From Janthinobacterium sp. GW456P (lineage in GTDB: Bacteria; Pseudomonadota; Gammaproteobacteria; Burkholderiales; Burkholderiaceae_D), in NCBI RefSeq assembly GCF_002127655.1, contig NZ_NEHB01000002.1:105672-169671 (forward strand): a stretch of 64,000 nt of DNA, in the 5' to 3' direction. The position numbers were made by a program, and so were the translations under genes. Under the pieces are notes generated by a model. It was not told the origin of the DNA, ran no database searches, and worked only from the letters and a program-made list of their open reading frames with translations. Positions 18,083 through 27,268 of this stretch are shown here, one piece after another (position 1 is the first letter of the stretch; each line of letters starts with the position of its first letter).

Positions 18083-19324
18083 ATGAAAAACGAGACCCTG
18101 CCCCCCGCCTCCCCCCTTGCCGCCACGCGCCGCCGGCGCTGGCGCACTCCCGTGCTGATCCTCGTCGTGCTGGGCCTGGCAGGCGGCGGCTGGACGGTGA
18201 TGCAATCGAAACAGCAAGCAGCCAAAGTTACTGAACAGCAAGCGAGCAAGAAGAAGGAGCAGGAAAAGACGCCCGTGCATGAACTGGCGCAGGGCGACGT
18301 GGCCGCCATCGATGCCCGCGCCCTCAGCATCAGTCTGCCCCTGTCCGGCTCGCTGGCGCCCGTGACCCAGGCCACCATCAAGGCCAAGGTGTCGGGCGTG
18401 ATCCAGGAAACGACCTTGCAGGAAGGCCAGCAAGTAGCCAACGGGCAAGTCCTCGTGCGCCTGGACGCGGCCGACCTGCGCGCCCGCCTGACGCAGCAGC
18501 AAGCCCTGCTCGATGAAGCGCAGGCGCGATTGTCGATGGCGAGCAAGAATGAAGCGAACAGCCAGGCGCTGCTCAAGCAAAAATACATTTCGCAGACGGC
18601 CTACGACACGACGCAAAACTCGGTCGACCTGGCGCGCGCCAACGTCAAGTCCGCCGCCGCCATGGTCGACATCGCCCGCATCGCGCTGGCCGACACGGTG
18701 ATCCGCGCACCGATGGCCGGCATCGTCAGCAAGCGGCACCTGCAGGCGGGCGAAAAAGTTGCGCCCGACATGCCCGTCTACACCATCGTCAACCTGGCCC
18801 AGCTGACCCTGGAAGCACCCGTGCCCAGCGCCGAGATTCCCCGCATCAAGCTGGGCCAGGACGTGCACTTCAAGGTCGACGGCTTCGGCGCGCGCGACTT
18901 CGCCGGCAAGGTCACGCGCATCAACCCCACCACCGAGAGCGGCTCGCGCGCCATGCTCGTCTACATCGCCGTCGACAATGGCGATGGCGCGCTGCGCGGC
19001 GGCATGTTCGCCAAGGGCAGCATCGTCACCGAGCGCTCGCCCGTGGCGCCGCTGGTACCCCTGACGGCCGTGCGCAATGAAAAGCAGGGCCCCGTGGTCT
19101 ATGCGCTGGTGGGCAACAAGGTCGTCGCCCAGCCCGTCGTGCTGGGACTGCGCAACGACGATGAAGGCTATGCCGAGGTCAAATCGGGCCTGGTGCCGGG
19201 CGCAAAAGTCATCGTCGCCAAGCTCGATGGCGTGAAACCGGGCCACGGCGTGACCTTCGCCGCACCGTCAGCTACGCCCGCCGCCCCGGCCGCGCCGGCA
19301 GCCGTGCTGGCACGGAAGGATTAA
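18083..19324 (+). CDS. RND efflux periplasmic adaptor (membrane fusion protein)
   Basis: This 413-residue adaptor has a positively charged start, one membrane helix (about residues 22-40), a lipoyl/barrel-sandwich half-motif near residue 95-130 (GVIQETTLQEGQQVANGQVLVRLD) and a coiled-coil hairpin. The second lipoyl half (APMAGIVSKRHLQAGEKV) and the beta-barrel and membrane-proximal domains follow. It should link the inner-membrane pump encoded immediately downstream (3-bp gap) to an outer-membrane channel. No TolC gene accompanies this pair, so it likely borrows one. A linker with many Lys, Gln and Glu follows the helix, and the C-terminus is Ala/Pro-rich. Confidence 0.92.
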   Translation: MKNETLPPASPLAATRRRRWRTPVLILVVLGLAGGGWTVMQSKQQAAKVTEQQASKKKEQEKTPVHELAQGDVAAIDARALSISLPLSGSLAPVTQATIKAKVSGVIQETTLQEGQQVANGQVLVRLDAADLRARLTQQQALLDEAQARLSMASKNEANSQALLKQKYISQTAYDTTQNSVDLARANVKSAAAMVDIARIALADTVIRAPMAGIVSKRHLQAGEKVAPDMPVYTIVNLAQLTLEAPVPSAEIPRIKLGQDVHFKVDGFGARDFAGKVTRINPTTESGSRAMLVYIAVDNGDGALRGGMFAKGSIVTERSPVAPLVPLTAVRNEKQGPVVYALVGNKVVAQPVVLGLRNDDEGYAEVKSGLVPGAKVIVAKLDGVKPGHGVTFAAPSATPAAPAAPAAVLARKD

Positions 19325-19327
19325 GCC

Positions 19328-22300
19328 ATGTGGATGACCAAAGTCAGTATCCAGAACCCCGTCTTCGCCACCATGGTCATGGTGGCGCTGGTGGTGCTGG
19401 GCATCTTCTCCTACCGGGGCCTGGGCGTGGAGAGCATGCCCAGCGTGCAGTTCCCGTTCGCCGCCATCGAAGTGAACTACCCGGGCGCCTCGCCCGAAGC
19501 GGTGGAAAACGACATCACGCGCCCCATCGAGGACGCCGTCAACACCGTCAGCGGCATCAAAACCATCCGCGCCAACTCGTGGGAAGGACGCGCCGGCGTC
19601 TACCTGGAATTCGAGCTGTCGACCAACATGGACAAGGCCATGCAAGACTTGCGCGACAAGGTGGCGCTGGTCCGTCCGCGCTTCCCGAAGGAAGCCAAGG
19701 ACCCGTTCATCGCCCGTGCCGAAGGCGACAACGAGCGCCCCATCGCCACCATCGTGCTGACGTCGACGGGGCATGACCTGCGCGCGCTGTCGACCATGAC
19801 GGAGCAGATCATCAGCAAGCGCTTCCAGGGCGTGGCCGGCGTGGGCCAGGTCAAGCTGCGCGGCCTGCGCGCGCGCCAGATCCTCATCAGCATGAAGCCG
19901 GTCGAACTCAATGCCCAGGGCATCGGCGTCGATGAAGTCATCCGCGCCATCCAGGCGACGAACACCAATCTGCCGGCCGGCTCCATCAGCCATGGCGCGG
20001 CCGAGCAGCTGGTGCGCGTGGAAGGCAAGATCAAGGATGCGCGCGAGTTCGGCAAGATCATCGTCGCGCGCCGCGCCGTCGGCCCCGTCTATCTGGACCA
20101 GGTGGCCACCGTCGTCGACGGCGAGCAGGAAGAACTGTCGATTTCGCGCATGAACGGCCAGCAGGCCGTGACGATGGAAATCACCAAGGTGCAGGACGCC
20201 AACGTGGTCGAAGTGGGCACCGGCATCCTGAAGGTGGCGGCGGACCTGCAAAAGACGCTGCCGCCCGATATCACGCTGCGCGTGCTGGACGACGAGTCGG
20301 AACGCGTGCAAAGCCAGCTCAATAACGTCAAGCGCACCATCATCGAAGGCGCCGTGCTGACCATGGTCATCGTCTTCCTGTTCCTGCACTCGTGGCGCTC
20401 GACCATCATCACGGGATTGACCCTGCCGATCTCCGTGCTGGCCAGCTTCATCGCCATGAAGGCGTTCGGCTTTACCCTGAACTTTTTGACCCTGATGGCG
20501 CTGTCCCTGTGCATCGGCCTGCTGATCGACGACGCCATCGTGGTGCGCGAAAACATCGTGCGCCACCTGGGCATGGGCAAGAACCACTACAAGGCGGCCA
20601 ACGACGGCACCAATGAAATCGGCCTGGCCGTGATGGCCACCACGTTTGCCATCGTCGCCGTGTTCGTGCCCGTCGCCTTCATGGACGGCATCATCGGCCG
20701 CTTCTTCCTGCAGTTCGGCATCACCGTGGCCGTCGCCGTGCTCGTCTCGCTGTTCGTCAGTTTTACCCTCGACCCCATGCTGTCGTCCGTCTGGCGCGAC
20801 CCCGTCAAGGACCGCTTCAAGTACGCGCCGTGGCTGGGCCGCTTCATGGCCTGGATCGAGACGGGCATCGATCGCCTGCACGTCTGGTACGGCAAGGTGC
20901 TGAAAGTGGCGCTGCGCTGGCGCAAGACCACCCTGACCACGGCCGTGTTTCTATTCGCGGGCAGCCTGATGCTCGTGCCCATGATCGGCGGCGAGATGTT
21001 CCCCGAGACGGACCAGGGCTGGGTCAACCTGCGCTTCAAGACGCCCGTCGGCTCCAGCCTCGACTACACAGACAGCAAAGTGCGCCAGATCGAAACGGCC
21101 CTGAAGGAATTTCCCGAAATCGACAGCCTGGTGGCCAATATCGGCACGCCCGATGGGCGCAACACGGCCGAGGTGAACCTCAAGCTGACGGACATCAAGA
21201 CGCACAAGCGCCGCTCGCAGCAGGAACTGGAAAAGCTGATCCGCGAACGCCTGGCGCCGATCGCCGGCATCACCCTGTCGGTCGGCCAGCGCCCCATCTT
21301 CATCGCCATCCTCGGCACGGATGAAGGCAAGCTCGATGCGGTGGCGCACACCTTGATGGACAAGATGCGCAACATCAAGGGCCTGGCCGACATGGAATAC
21401 AGCCAGGAAGGCGCCAATCCGTCGACCACCGTGAAGATCAACAACGAACTGGCCAGCGACCTGGGCTTGTCGGTGCAGCAGATCGGCAATGCCCTGCGTC
21501 CGTTCGTGGCGGGCGACACGGTCAGCCACTGGCTGGCGTCCGACGGGCAAAACTACGACGTCAACGTGCAGCTGCCGAAATCGGGCCGCCAGAAGGTGGC
21601 CGACCTGGCCGATTTGTCGCTCGCGTCGAGCAAGCTGGACGCGAACGGCAAGCCCGTCATGATCCCGCTGCGCCAGGTGGTCGACTTCGTGCCGTCATCG
21701 AGCCCGCAAGTGCTCAAACGCCAGGCCTTGCAGCGCCGGGTCGCCATCTATGCGGGCGTGCAGGGCCGCCCCGCCGGCGACGTCGACGCCGACGTGCAGA
21801 AAGCCATCAAGTCCATCGACCTGCCGCCCGGCGTGCGCTTCGACGTGGCCGGCAATGCGCAGCAGATGGCCGAAACCATGGGCGGCGCCATGATGGCGCT
21901 GGGGATCGCCGTGATCTTCATCTACCTGGTGCTGGCCTCGCAGTTCGGCAGCTTCTTGCAGCCGGTCGCCATCATGGTGTCGCTGCCGCTGTCCTTGATC
22001 GGCGTGCTGGCCGCGCTGCTGATCACGGGCAGCACCCTGAACATCTTCTCCGTGATCGGCTTCATCATGCTCATGGGCCTGGTCACCAAGAATGCGATTC
22101 TGCTGGTCGACTTCACCAACCAGCGCCAGCGCGAAGGCCTGGGGCAGTTCGAGGCGCTGCTGGAAGCGGGGCAAGTGCGGCTGCGCCCCATCCTGATGAC
22201 GACCCTGGCGATGGTGTTCGGCATGCTGCCGATGGCCATCGGCATGGGCGACGGCGGCGAATCGCAGGCGCCGATGGGCCGCGCCGTCATCGGCGGCGTC

Positions 22301-22438
22301 ATCACCTCAACGCTCTTGACGCTGGTGGTGGTGCCCGTCGCCTACACCTATCTCGACAGCCTGGGCAAGCGCGCCGCGCGCTTCTTCGGCGGCGGAGAGC
22401 ATGCGCACACAGATGCACATGCCGACGCCGCCCATTAA
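19328..22438 (+). CDS. RND efflux permease, HAE-1 (AcrB/MexF/MdtB-like) type
   Basis: The 1036-residue pump begins with [24 protein letters not shown], has the duplicated 12-helix RND layout, and keeps the TM4 proton-relay pair in [13 protein letters not shown], which is the pattern of drug-exporting HAE-1 pumps rather than metal pumps. The second half contains [13 protein letters not shown]. The C-terminus is His/Asp/Ala-rich. It should export amphipathic compounds using the proton gradient, together with the adaptor encoded just upstream. The substrate range cannot be told. A GC-rich hairpin lies 22 bp after the stop. Confidence 0.94.
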   Translation: MWMTKVSIQNPVFATMVMVALVVLGIFSYRGLGVESMPSVQFPFAAIEVNYPGASPEAVENDITRPIEDAVNTVSGIKTIRANSWEGRAGVYLEFELSTNMDKAMQDLRDKVALVRPRFPKEAKDPFIARAEGDNERPIATIVLTSTGHDLRALSTMTEQIISKRFQGVAGVGQVKLRGLRARQILISMKPVELNAQGIGVDEVIRAIQATNTNLPAGSISHGAAEQLVRVEGKIKDAREFGKIIVARRAVGPVYLDQVATVVDGEQEELSISRMNGQQAVTMEITKVQDANVVEVGTGILKVAADLQKTLPPDITLRVLDDESERVQSQLNNVKRTIIEGAVLTMVIVFLFLHSWRSTIITGLTLPISVLASFIAMKAFGFTLNFLTLMALSLCIGLLIDDAIVVRENIVRHLGMGKNHYKAANDGTNEIGLAVMATTFAIVAVFVPVAFMDGIIGRFFLQFGITVAVAVLVSLFVSFTLDPMLSSVWRDPVKDRFKYAPWLGRFMAWIETGIDRLHVWYGKVLKVALRWRKTTLTTAVFLFAGSLMLVPMIGGEMFPETDQGWVNLRFKTPVGSSLDYTDSKVRQIETALKEFPEIDSLVANIGTPDGRNTAEVNLKLTDIKTHKRRSQQELEKLIRERLAPIAGITLSVGQRPIFIAILGTDEGKLDAVAHTLMDKMRNIKGLADMEYSQEGANPSTTVKINNELASDLGLSVQQIGNALRPFVAGDTVSHWLASDGQNYDVNVQLPKSGRQKVADLADLSLASSKLDANGKPVMIPLRQVVDFVPSSSPQVLKRQALQRRVAIYAGVQGRPAGDVDADVQKAIKSIDLPPGVRFDVAGNAQQMAETMGGAMMALGIAVIFIYLVLASQFGSFLQPVAIMVSLPLSLIGVLAALLITGSTLNIFSVIGFIMLMGLVTKNAILLVDFTNQRQREGLGQFEALLEAGQVRLRPILMTTLAMVFGMLPMAIGMGDGGESQAPMGRAVIGGVITSTLLTLVVVPVAYTYLDSLGKRAARFFGGGEHAHTDAHADAAH

Positions 22439-22460
22439 GTTTCTACCGCTCGCCTTCACC

Positions 22461-22480
22461 GTCCCCGCATTGGCGGGGAC
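22461..22480. terminator. GC-rich hairpin after RND operon
   Basis: The sequence is a perfect inverted repeat, GTCCCCGC-ATTG-GCGGGGAC, 22 bp after the RND permease stop. No run of T follows, so intrinsic termination is uncertain; it may instead be an mRNA 3'-end stabiliser. Confidence 0.5.
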
Positions 22481-22510
22481 GACGCGGCGGCTTCCTGAAG
22501 AGAGCTTCAG

Positions 22511-22539
22511 TTGACCAAAGCGGCTGCGCTGGCTAGACT
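22511..22539 (+). promoter_or_regulatory. Putative sigma70 promoter for mgtC
   Basis: TTGACC and TAGACT are separated by exactly 17 bp. This is the best promoter match in the gap upstream of mgtC. The assignment is by consensus only. Confidence 0.5.
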
Positions 22540-22807
22540 GTCCCCGTTATCAATGATATGGAGTGACTCGTGGGTGCTTGTTCCAGTGACAGTAGTCGAT
22601 TGACCATCGGCGATCGGCCTTAGGCAAGACGCGCGCATTCCGCCCGCCCTGCCCTCGGCAAGGTGTGGTCTTACCCGCGGCGATGTCCATACGCCGCACT
22701 TCCCTCCTCATCGTTCCACCGCCCGTCATCCCCGCCTGCTGCCCCCTTTCGGGGCGAATCGCCTTCGCCCTTGCACTCGCCTGTTCCTCCCCAGCCGGGA
22801 GAAACTG

Positions 22808-23530
22808 ATGGTGGTATTTGACTTTGCGCTGCGCGTTGCCGCGGCATTGACCCTGGGCGCCATGATCGGCGCCGAACGCCAGCTGCGCCAGCGCATGGCG
22901 GGCCTGCGCACGAATGCGCTGGTGTCCGTCGGCGCCTCGCTGTTCGTGATGGTTTCCGTGCTCGAAGGCGATGCCTCTGGCCATATGCGCATCGCCGCGC
23001 AGGTGGTGTCGGGCATCGGTTTTCTCGGTGCCGGCGTCATCATGCGCGAGGGCATGACGGTGCGCGGCCTGAACACGGCCGCCACCCTGTGGTGCTCGGC
23101 CGCCATCGGCATCCTGTGTGGCCTGGGGTTTGCCCTGGAAGCGGCCATCGGCACGGCTTTTGTCCTGGTCGCTAACCTGGTGCTGCGCCACCTGGCGCAA
23201 CGGATCAACGCGCACGGCAGCGAGGCGGGCATCGAGACGGAAAGCATCTACAGAGTCACCGCCGTGTGCGAGGCGGAGCAGGAAGTCCAGGTGCGCAAGC
23301 TGATGCTGCGCCTGATCAGCGGCATGCCGGCGCTGATGCTGCAATCCTTGCACAGCGAGGACGCGGCGCAGGCCGGGCGCATCGAAGTGCGCGCCGACCT
23401 GCTCACGCCCTTGTCCAGCCTGGGCTTGCTGGAGCAGATCGTCAGCCAGGTCAGCCTGGAAGGCAGCGTCTCGGCCGTGCGCTGGGCGCTGGTCAACAAC
23501 GCGGAATTTGTCGCCGAACGGGGAGTGTGA
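22808..23530 (+). CDS. mgtC: MgtC/SapB family membrane protein
   Basis: The 240-residue protein has an N-terminal hydrophobic domain with the MgtC signature (GAMIGAERQLRQRMAGLRTNALVSVGAS and IGFLGAGVIMREGMTVRGLNTAATLWCSAAIGILCG). From about residue 148 it has a C-terminal ACT-like soluble domain (IYRVTAVCEAEQEVQVRKLM). In enteric pathogens MgtC is needed at low Mg2+ and modulates the F-type ATP synthase; the function outside pathogens is less clear. GGGAG precedes the ATG. The next gene starts 2 bp after its stop and repeats its C-terminal domain. Confidence 0.9.
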   Translation: MVVFDFALRVAAALTLGAMIGAERQLRQRMAGLRTNALVSVGASLFVMVSVLEGDASGHMRIAAQVVSGIGFLGAGVIMREGMTVRGLNTAATLWCSAAIGILCGLGFALEAAIGTAFVLVANLVLRHLAQRINAHGSEAGIETESIYRVTAVCEAEQEVQVRKLMLRLISGMPALMLQSLHSEDAAQAGRIEVRADLLTPLSSLGLLEQIVSQVSLEGSVSAVRWALVNNAEFVAERGV

Positions 23531-23532
23531 CG

Positions 23533-23841
23533 ATGAAAAAATTCTTCCATTGGTTTGCCCGGCGTGGGCCGCTTGTCGCCACCTACCGCCTGACGGTCAC
23601 CTGCCCTGCGGCGCAGGCCGACCACGTGGTGCGCCTGCTGCTGGCCGAACTGCGCGGCGCGGGCCTGGCGCCATCGCAGATGCTGCGCAGCTGGGACGCA
23701 GCCAGGCAAGTGGTGCAGCTGATCGCCACGGTGCTGTGCCAGGCCGTGCAGCGCGCCGTGCTGGTGCGCTTCGTCAACCGCGCGGGCGCCTGGCCGCAAG
23801 TGCGGCAGGTGCGCTGGGAAGGCGTGGCGCCGTCAGCTTGA
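23533..23841 (+). CDS. Small protein resembling a stand-alone MgtC C-terminal (ACT-like) domain
   Basis: This 102-residue protein has no transmembrane segment. From about residue 17 its sequence can be laid on the C-terminal domain of the adjacent MgtC: TYRLTVTCPAAQADHVVRLLL matches IYRVTAVCEAEQEVQVRKLML, and the ends match as VRQVRWEGV against VSAVRWALV. The start codon is 2 bp after the mgtC stop, so the pair should be co-translated. I infer that it is a soluble partner or regulatory subunit derived by duplication of the MgtC tail. Its last 9 bp overlap the convergent histidine kinase gene. Confidence 0.65.
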   Translation: MKKFFHWFARRGPLVATYRLTVTCPAAQADHVVRLLLAELRGAGLAPSQMLRSWDAARQVVQLIATVLCQAVQRAVLVRFVNRAGAWPQVRQVRWEGVAPSA

Positions 23842-25230
23842 GGCGGGCAGGCGCATGATAAACAGCGCGCCGCCTTGCGGGCGGTTGCGCGCTTCGATGC
23901 TGCCGCCGTACGCATGCACGATGGCTTGCGACAGGGCCAGGCCCAGGCCGAAGCCCGGCGCCTCGCCCGCGCGCGCCTGGGCGCCACGGTAAAAGCGCTC
24001 GAACAGATGCGGCAAGTCTTCCACGCCGATGCCGGGGCCCGCGTCCGCCACGCCGACCAATGCATGCGCACCCTCGCGCGCCACGTGCACGGTGATGACG
24101 CTGCCGGGCGGCGAAAACTTCACGGCGTTGTCGAGCAGATTGGCCAGCACCAGGTCGACGGGGCCGGCCGCCACGCGCGCGTGCACGGCCACGCTATCAT
24201 CGAAGACGATGCGGATGCCGCGCTGTGCTGCCGGCTTTTCCAGGCGCTGCGCCGCCGCCCGCACAAGCGGATTGAGGGCGATGGTTTCCACGGCATTGCG
24301 CTCCTGGCCCACGTCCAGGCGTGTGAGCATCAGCAGTTCCTCCACCAGGGTCGTCAGGCGCTGCACTTCATCGAGGCAGGACGCCAGCGCGTCCACATAC
24401 TCGGGTGCTTCGCGCGGGCGGCGCAGGGTGATTTCGATTTCCGTGCGCAGGCGCGACAGGGGCGAGCGCAGCTCATGAGAAGCGTCGGCAGTGAAGCGCC
24501 GCTGCGCATCGTAGCCGTGTTCCAGGCGGTCCAGCATGGCGTTCAGGGTATCGACCAGGCGGCCGATCTCGTCCTGCGTGCCGGGATGGGGCAGGCGTTG
24601 GTGCAGGCTGGCTTCGCCGATCGAATGCGCCTGGTCCACCACGTCGTCGATGGCGCCCAGCACGTGGCGCGTGAGCATTTCGCCGGCCAGGCCCACGGCC
24701 GCAAGCAAGGCCAGCGCCATGGCGCCAAACAGCACGGTGGCGGCGGCCAGCACGTGGTTGATGTCGTCGAGCGAGCCGGCCACCTGTACCGCCAGGCGCG
24801 CGCCGGACGAAGGCACGGGAATCGACACCATGCGCAACGGCTCCTCGCCGAACTTCGGCAGGGTCTCGAAGACGGTCTCGCCGGCCGCCAGGCGCGCCAG
24901 CAGGGCCGCTGGCGCCGGCAGCTGCGCCGCCTCCAGGTTGCGGCTGCGCGCCAGCACGCGGCCTTCGCCATCGATGATCTGCACCAGGCGGTCCAGCCGC
25001 GTCAACGACGGCGGCGCCTGGCCCGGCGCCACCTCGTGCACCTGCACGGGTTGGCGCGGCGCGGCCGGCAGCATGGCCATTTCCGTCTCGGCCAGCGCCA
25101 GCAGGGCCGCATCGAGCTGGCCATGCACGGCGCGCGACAGGCCCCAGTAACCGGCCAGCGCCGTGCAGGCGACGATGGCGAGGATGACGGCCAGGTGCAC
25201 CAGCAGCAATCGCTTGCGAAAGCTAGCCAC
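23833..25230 (-). CDS. Sensor histidine kinase of heavy-metal type
   Basis: This 465-residue membrane kinase has an N-terminal helix (about residues 8-30), a periplasmic domain of about 130 residues, a second helix near 165-187 and a HAMP segment. The HisKA phospho-acceptor motif FTADASHELRSPLSRLRTE is at about residue 247, and the ATPase domain carries N-box LANLLDNAVKFSP and G-box DAGPGIG and GFGLGLAL. The layout matches CusS/CzcS/IrlS sensors. Its start overlaps the stop of the response regulator gene by 8 bp. The divergent CzcCBA-type operon next door suggests that it senses a metal ion in the periplasm. Confidence 0.9.
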   Translation of the reverse strand: MASFRKRLLLVHLAVILAIVACTALAGYWGLSRAVHGQLDAALLALAETEMAMLPAAPRQPVQVHEVAPGQAPPSLTRLDRLVQIIDGEGRVLARSRNLEAAQLPAPAALLARLAAGETVFETLPKFGEEPLRMVSIPVPSSGARLAVQVAGSLDDINHVLAAATVLFGAMALALLAAVGLAGEMLTRHVLGAIDDVVDQAHSIGEASLHQRLPHPGTQDEIGRLVDTLNAMLDRLEHGYDAQRRFTADASHELRSPLSRLRTEIEITLRRPREAPEYVDALASCLDEVQRLTTLVEELLMLTRLDVGQERNAVETIALNPLVRAAAQRLEKPAAQRGIRIVFDDSVAVHARVAAGPVDLVLANLLDNAVKFSPPGSVITVHVAREGAHALVGVADAGPGIGVEDLPHLFERFYRGAQARAGEAPGFGLGLALSQAIVHAYGGSIEARNRPQGGALFIMRLPASS

Positions 25231-25903
25231 CGTGGTTTTCCGCCAGGCGGAAGCCGCGTCCGCGCACCGTGTGGATCAATGGCGGCAAGCCCGGCGCATC
25301 GACCTTGCCCCGCAGGTTGCGCACGTGGACGTCGATCAGGTTGTCGATGCCGATCAGGTCGGCCTGCCAGATCTGCTCGGCCAGGCGCGCGCGGCTGACT
25401 ACTTCGCCCGCCTGGCGCAGCAGGATCAGCAGAATCGCGTATTCCTTGGGTGTCAGCACCAGCGGCGCGCCGGCCCGCGTCGCCTGGTGGCTGACGGGAT
25501 CGAGCGTCAAATCGGCCAGCGCCAGCACCAGCGGACGGCTGATGTCGGAGCGGCGCAGCAAGGCGCGGATGCGCGCCAGCAGCTCCTCGAATTCGAATGG
25601 TTTGGTCAGGTAATCGTCGGCGCCCGTGTTCAGGCCCGCCACGCGGTCGGCCGTGGCATCGCGCGCCGTGAGCATCAGCACGGGCGTCTGGATGCCGCGC
25701 GCGCGCAAGTCGCGGCAAAAATCGATGCCCTGCTTGCCCGGCAACATCCAGTCCAGCACGATCGCGTCGTAATCGACGGCGTAGCTTTCATCCTCGCCCT
25801 CTTCCGCGCTGTGCGCCACATCGACGACAAAACCTTCTTCCTGCAAGCCACGGGCCAGCAGGCGCGCCGCCTTGCGGTCGTCTTCCACCAGGAGGATTCT
25901 CAT
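25223..25903 (-). CDS. OmpR-family response regulator (CusR/CzcR-like)
   Basis: The 226-residue regulator has a receiver domain (MRILLVEDD, phospho-acceptor in VLDWMLPGKQG, TARD and KPFEFEEL). This is followed by a winged-helix DNA-binding domain ending in LIDVHVRNLRGKVDAPG and IHTVRGRGFRLAE, the recognition region of the OmpR group. The ATG is set by the conserved MRILLVEDD start; the frame extends upstream but is not conserved-looking. It forms a two-gene operon with the sensor kinase and probably activates the divergent metal-efflux operon through the repeats at 25974-26013. Confidence 0.92.
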   Translation of the reverse strand: MRILLVEDDRKAARLLARGLQEEGFVVDVAHSAEEGEDESYAVDYDAIVLDWMLPGKQGIDFCRDLRARGIQTPVLMLTARDATADRVAGLNTGADDYLTKPFEFEELLARIRALLRRSDISRPLVLALADLTLDPVSHQATRAGAPLVLTPKEYAILLILLRQAGEVVSRARLAEQIWQADLIGIDNLIDVHVRNLRGKVDAPGLPPLIHTVRGRGFRLAENHGG

Positions 25904-25973
25904 GCCTGCCTTTCGCGTCGCGCCTTGTTTTCCATGCTGGCATTCTACCGCGCCGCGCCGCGCGCGCACGGAA

Positions 25974-26013
25974 CCTGAAGAATGATTCAGGCGTTCTTGG
26001 GCGCTTCTTCAGG
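25974..26013. promoter_or_regulatory. Candidate response-regulator binding site between two-component genes and metal-efflux operon
   Basis: CCTGAA (25974-25979) and TTCAGG (25986-25991) form an inverted repeat with a 6-bp centre. A second TTCAGG follows at 26008-26013, 22 bp (two helical turns) from the first. TATGCT at 26024-26029 could serve as a -10 element for the efflux operon. Spaced direct repeats just upstream of the core promoter are typical of OmpR-family activators. Confidence 0.45.
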
Positions 26014-26143
26014 AGCACCTTGCTATGCTTTTCCGGCGCTGTAGTGAGCTGTTCTCATATCGCTGCCCGCGCTCCCTCCGATTGCCCGCCTGGGCACGGC
26101 ATCCACGCATGCCCCATCACCATCAATAACAAGGAAACACGGG

Positions 26144-27268
26144 ATGAACACGACCACCCGCAACGCCCTGGGCGCCAGCTGCGCCCTCGCTCTCGCCTGC
26201 TCAGCCCTGGCCGGCTGCGCCAAACCGACGGCGGCAGCCATGCCGCCCGTCCAATCGATGCATCTGGACGACGGCAGCATCGCTGTCGACAAGATGTCGC
26301 CGTTGCGCCAGCGCCTGCAGGTCGCCGCCGTGCAGGAACAGGAGATCGCCACGCAGACGGAGGCGCCGGGCAGCATCGAAGCGATGCCGGAAAAACTGGT
26401 GAAGATCACGCCGCCCCTGGCAGGGCGCATCACGCGCCTGCAGCGGGCGCTGGGCGACAGCGTGAAGGCGGGCGACCCGCTGTTCACGCTGGACTCGGCG
26501 GAACTCAGTGCCGCCTACGCGGACGACAGCAAGGCGAAGTCCGCCCTGCTGCAGGCGCGCCAGGAACTGGAGCGCCAGAAAACGCTATTCGAGGCGGAAA
26601 TCGCCGCGCGCAAGGAATACGAGGCGGCCCAGGCGGCCTTTGCGCAGGCCGGCAGCGACGCCCAGGCCAGCGCCGACAAACTGGCCCAGTACGGTGCCGG
26701 GGGACGCGGTTCGCGCAGGGACTACGTGCTGCGCTCGCCCATCACGGGCACCGTGATCGCCATGGAAGGCGCCCAGGGCGGCTACTGGAACGATATCAAC
26801 GCGCCCGTCATGACGGTGGCGGATCTGTCCACCGTGTGGCTGTCGGCCAGCGTGGCCGAAAGGGATTTGGCGCAGGTGACCGTGGGCCAGACGGCACGCA
26901 TCACCGTCGACGCCTGGCCCGGCAAGGCTTTCGAGGGCAAGGTCGCCTATGTGGGCGCCGTGCTCGATCCCGAGACGCGCACGGTGAAAGTGCGCGTGGC
27001 CATCGACAACCGCGCCGGCACCTTCAAGCCGGGCATGTTTGCCCACGCGGGATTCGCCGGCGCCAGCCGCCGCGCCCTCCTCGTGCCCGCGGCGGCCGTG
27101 CTGCAAAGCGGGCCAACGACGCGCGTGATGGTCGAGCGCAGCCCGCTGGTATTCACGCCGCGCACGGTGGAAGTGGGCGCCAGCCACGGAGAACAGGTGG
27201 AAATCCTCGCCGGCCTGAAAGCGGGCGAACGCATCGTCGTCAAGGAAGGAGTGCTGCTCAATGATTGA
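26144..27268 (+). CDS. Heavy-metal RND efflux periplasmic adaptor (CusB/CzcB family), lipoprotein
   Basis: The 374-residue protein begins with a lipoprotein signal (CALALACSALAGCAK, lipobox LAGC) and has the adaptor domain order. The first lipoyl half is ITPPLAGRITRLQRALGDSVKAGDPLFTLD, then come a short coiled coil and the second half RSPITGTVIAMEGAQGGYWND. A barrel domain with VGQTARITVDAWPGKAFEGKVAYVGAV follows. This matches HME-type adaptors. Its stop overlaps the pump gene by 8 bp. No extended His- or Met-rich metal-binding N-terminus is seen, so the metal is not revealed. Confidence 0.9.
   Translation: MNTTTRNALGASCALALACSALAGCAKPTAAAMPPVQSMHLDDGSIAVDKMSPLRQRLQVAAVQEQEIATQTEAPGSIEAMPEKLVKITPPLAGRITRLQRALGDSVKAGDPLFTLDSAELSAAYADDSKAKSALLQARQELERQKTLFEAEIAARKEYEAAQAAFAQAGSDAQASADKLAQYGAGGRGSRRDYVLRSPITGTVIAMEGAQGGYWNDINAPVMTVADLSTVWLSASVAERDLAQVTVGQTARITVDAWPGKAFEGKVAYVGAVLDPETRTVKVRVAIDNRAGTFKPGMFAHAGFAGASRRALLVPAAAVLQSGPTTRVMVERSPLVFTPRTVEVGASHGEQVEILAGLKAGERIVVKEGVLLND

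Larger units (their letters stand above)
22439..22807 (+). other. 369-bp gene-free stretch: terminator, promoter and long leader before mgtC
   Basis: I see no credible coding frame here. After the hairpin at 22461-22480 there is a sigma70-like promoter: TTGACC at 22511-22516, a 17-bp spacer, and TAGACT at 22534-22539. A start near 22546 would give mgtC a leader of about 260 nt. The leader contains a small stem GCCCC-CTTTC-GGGGC at 22741-22755 and long pyrimidine-rich stretches. A leader of this length before an mgtC homologue suggests cis regulation, but it does not match any riboswitch consensus I can recall. Confidence 0.45.

Noticed and set aside
22546..22807. M-box or other known riboswitch before mgtC
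   Set aside because: I could not match the conserved core of the M-box or of the yybP-ykoY element, so I list only an unassigned leader.
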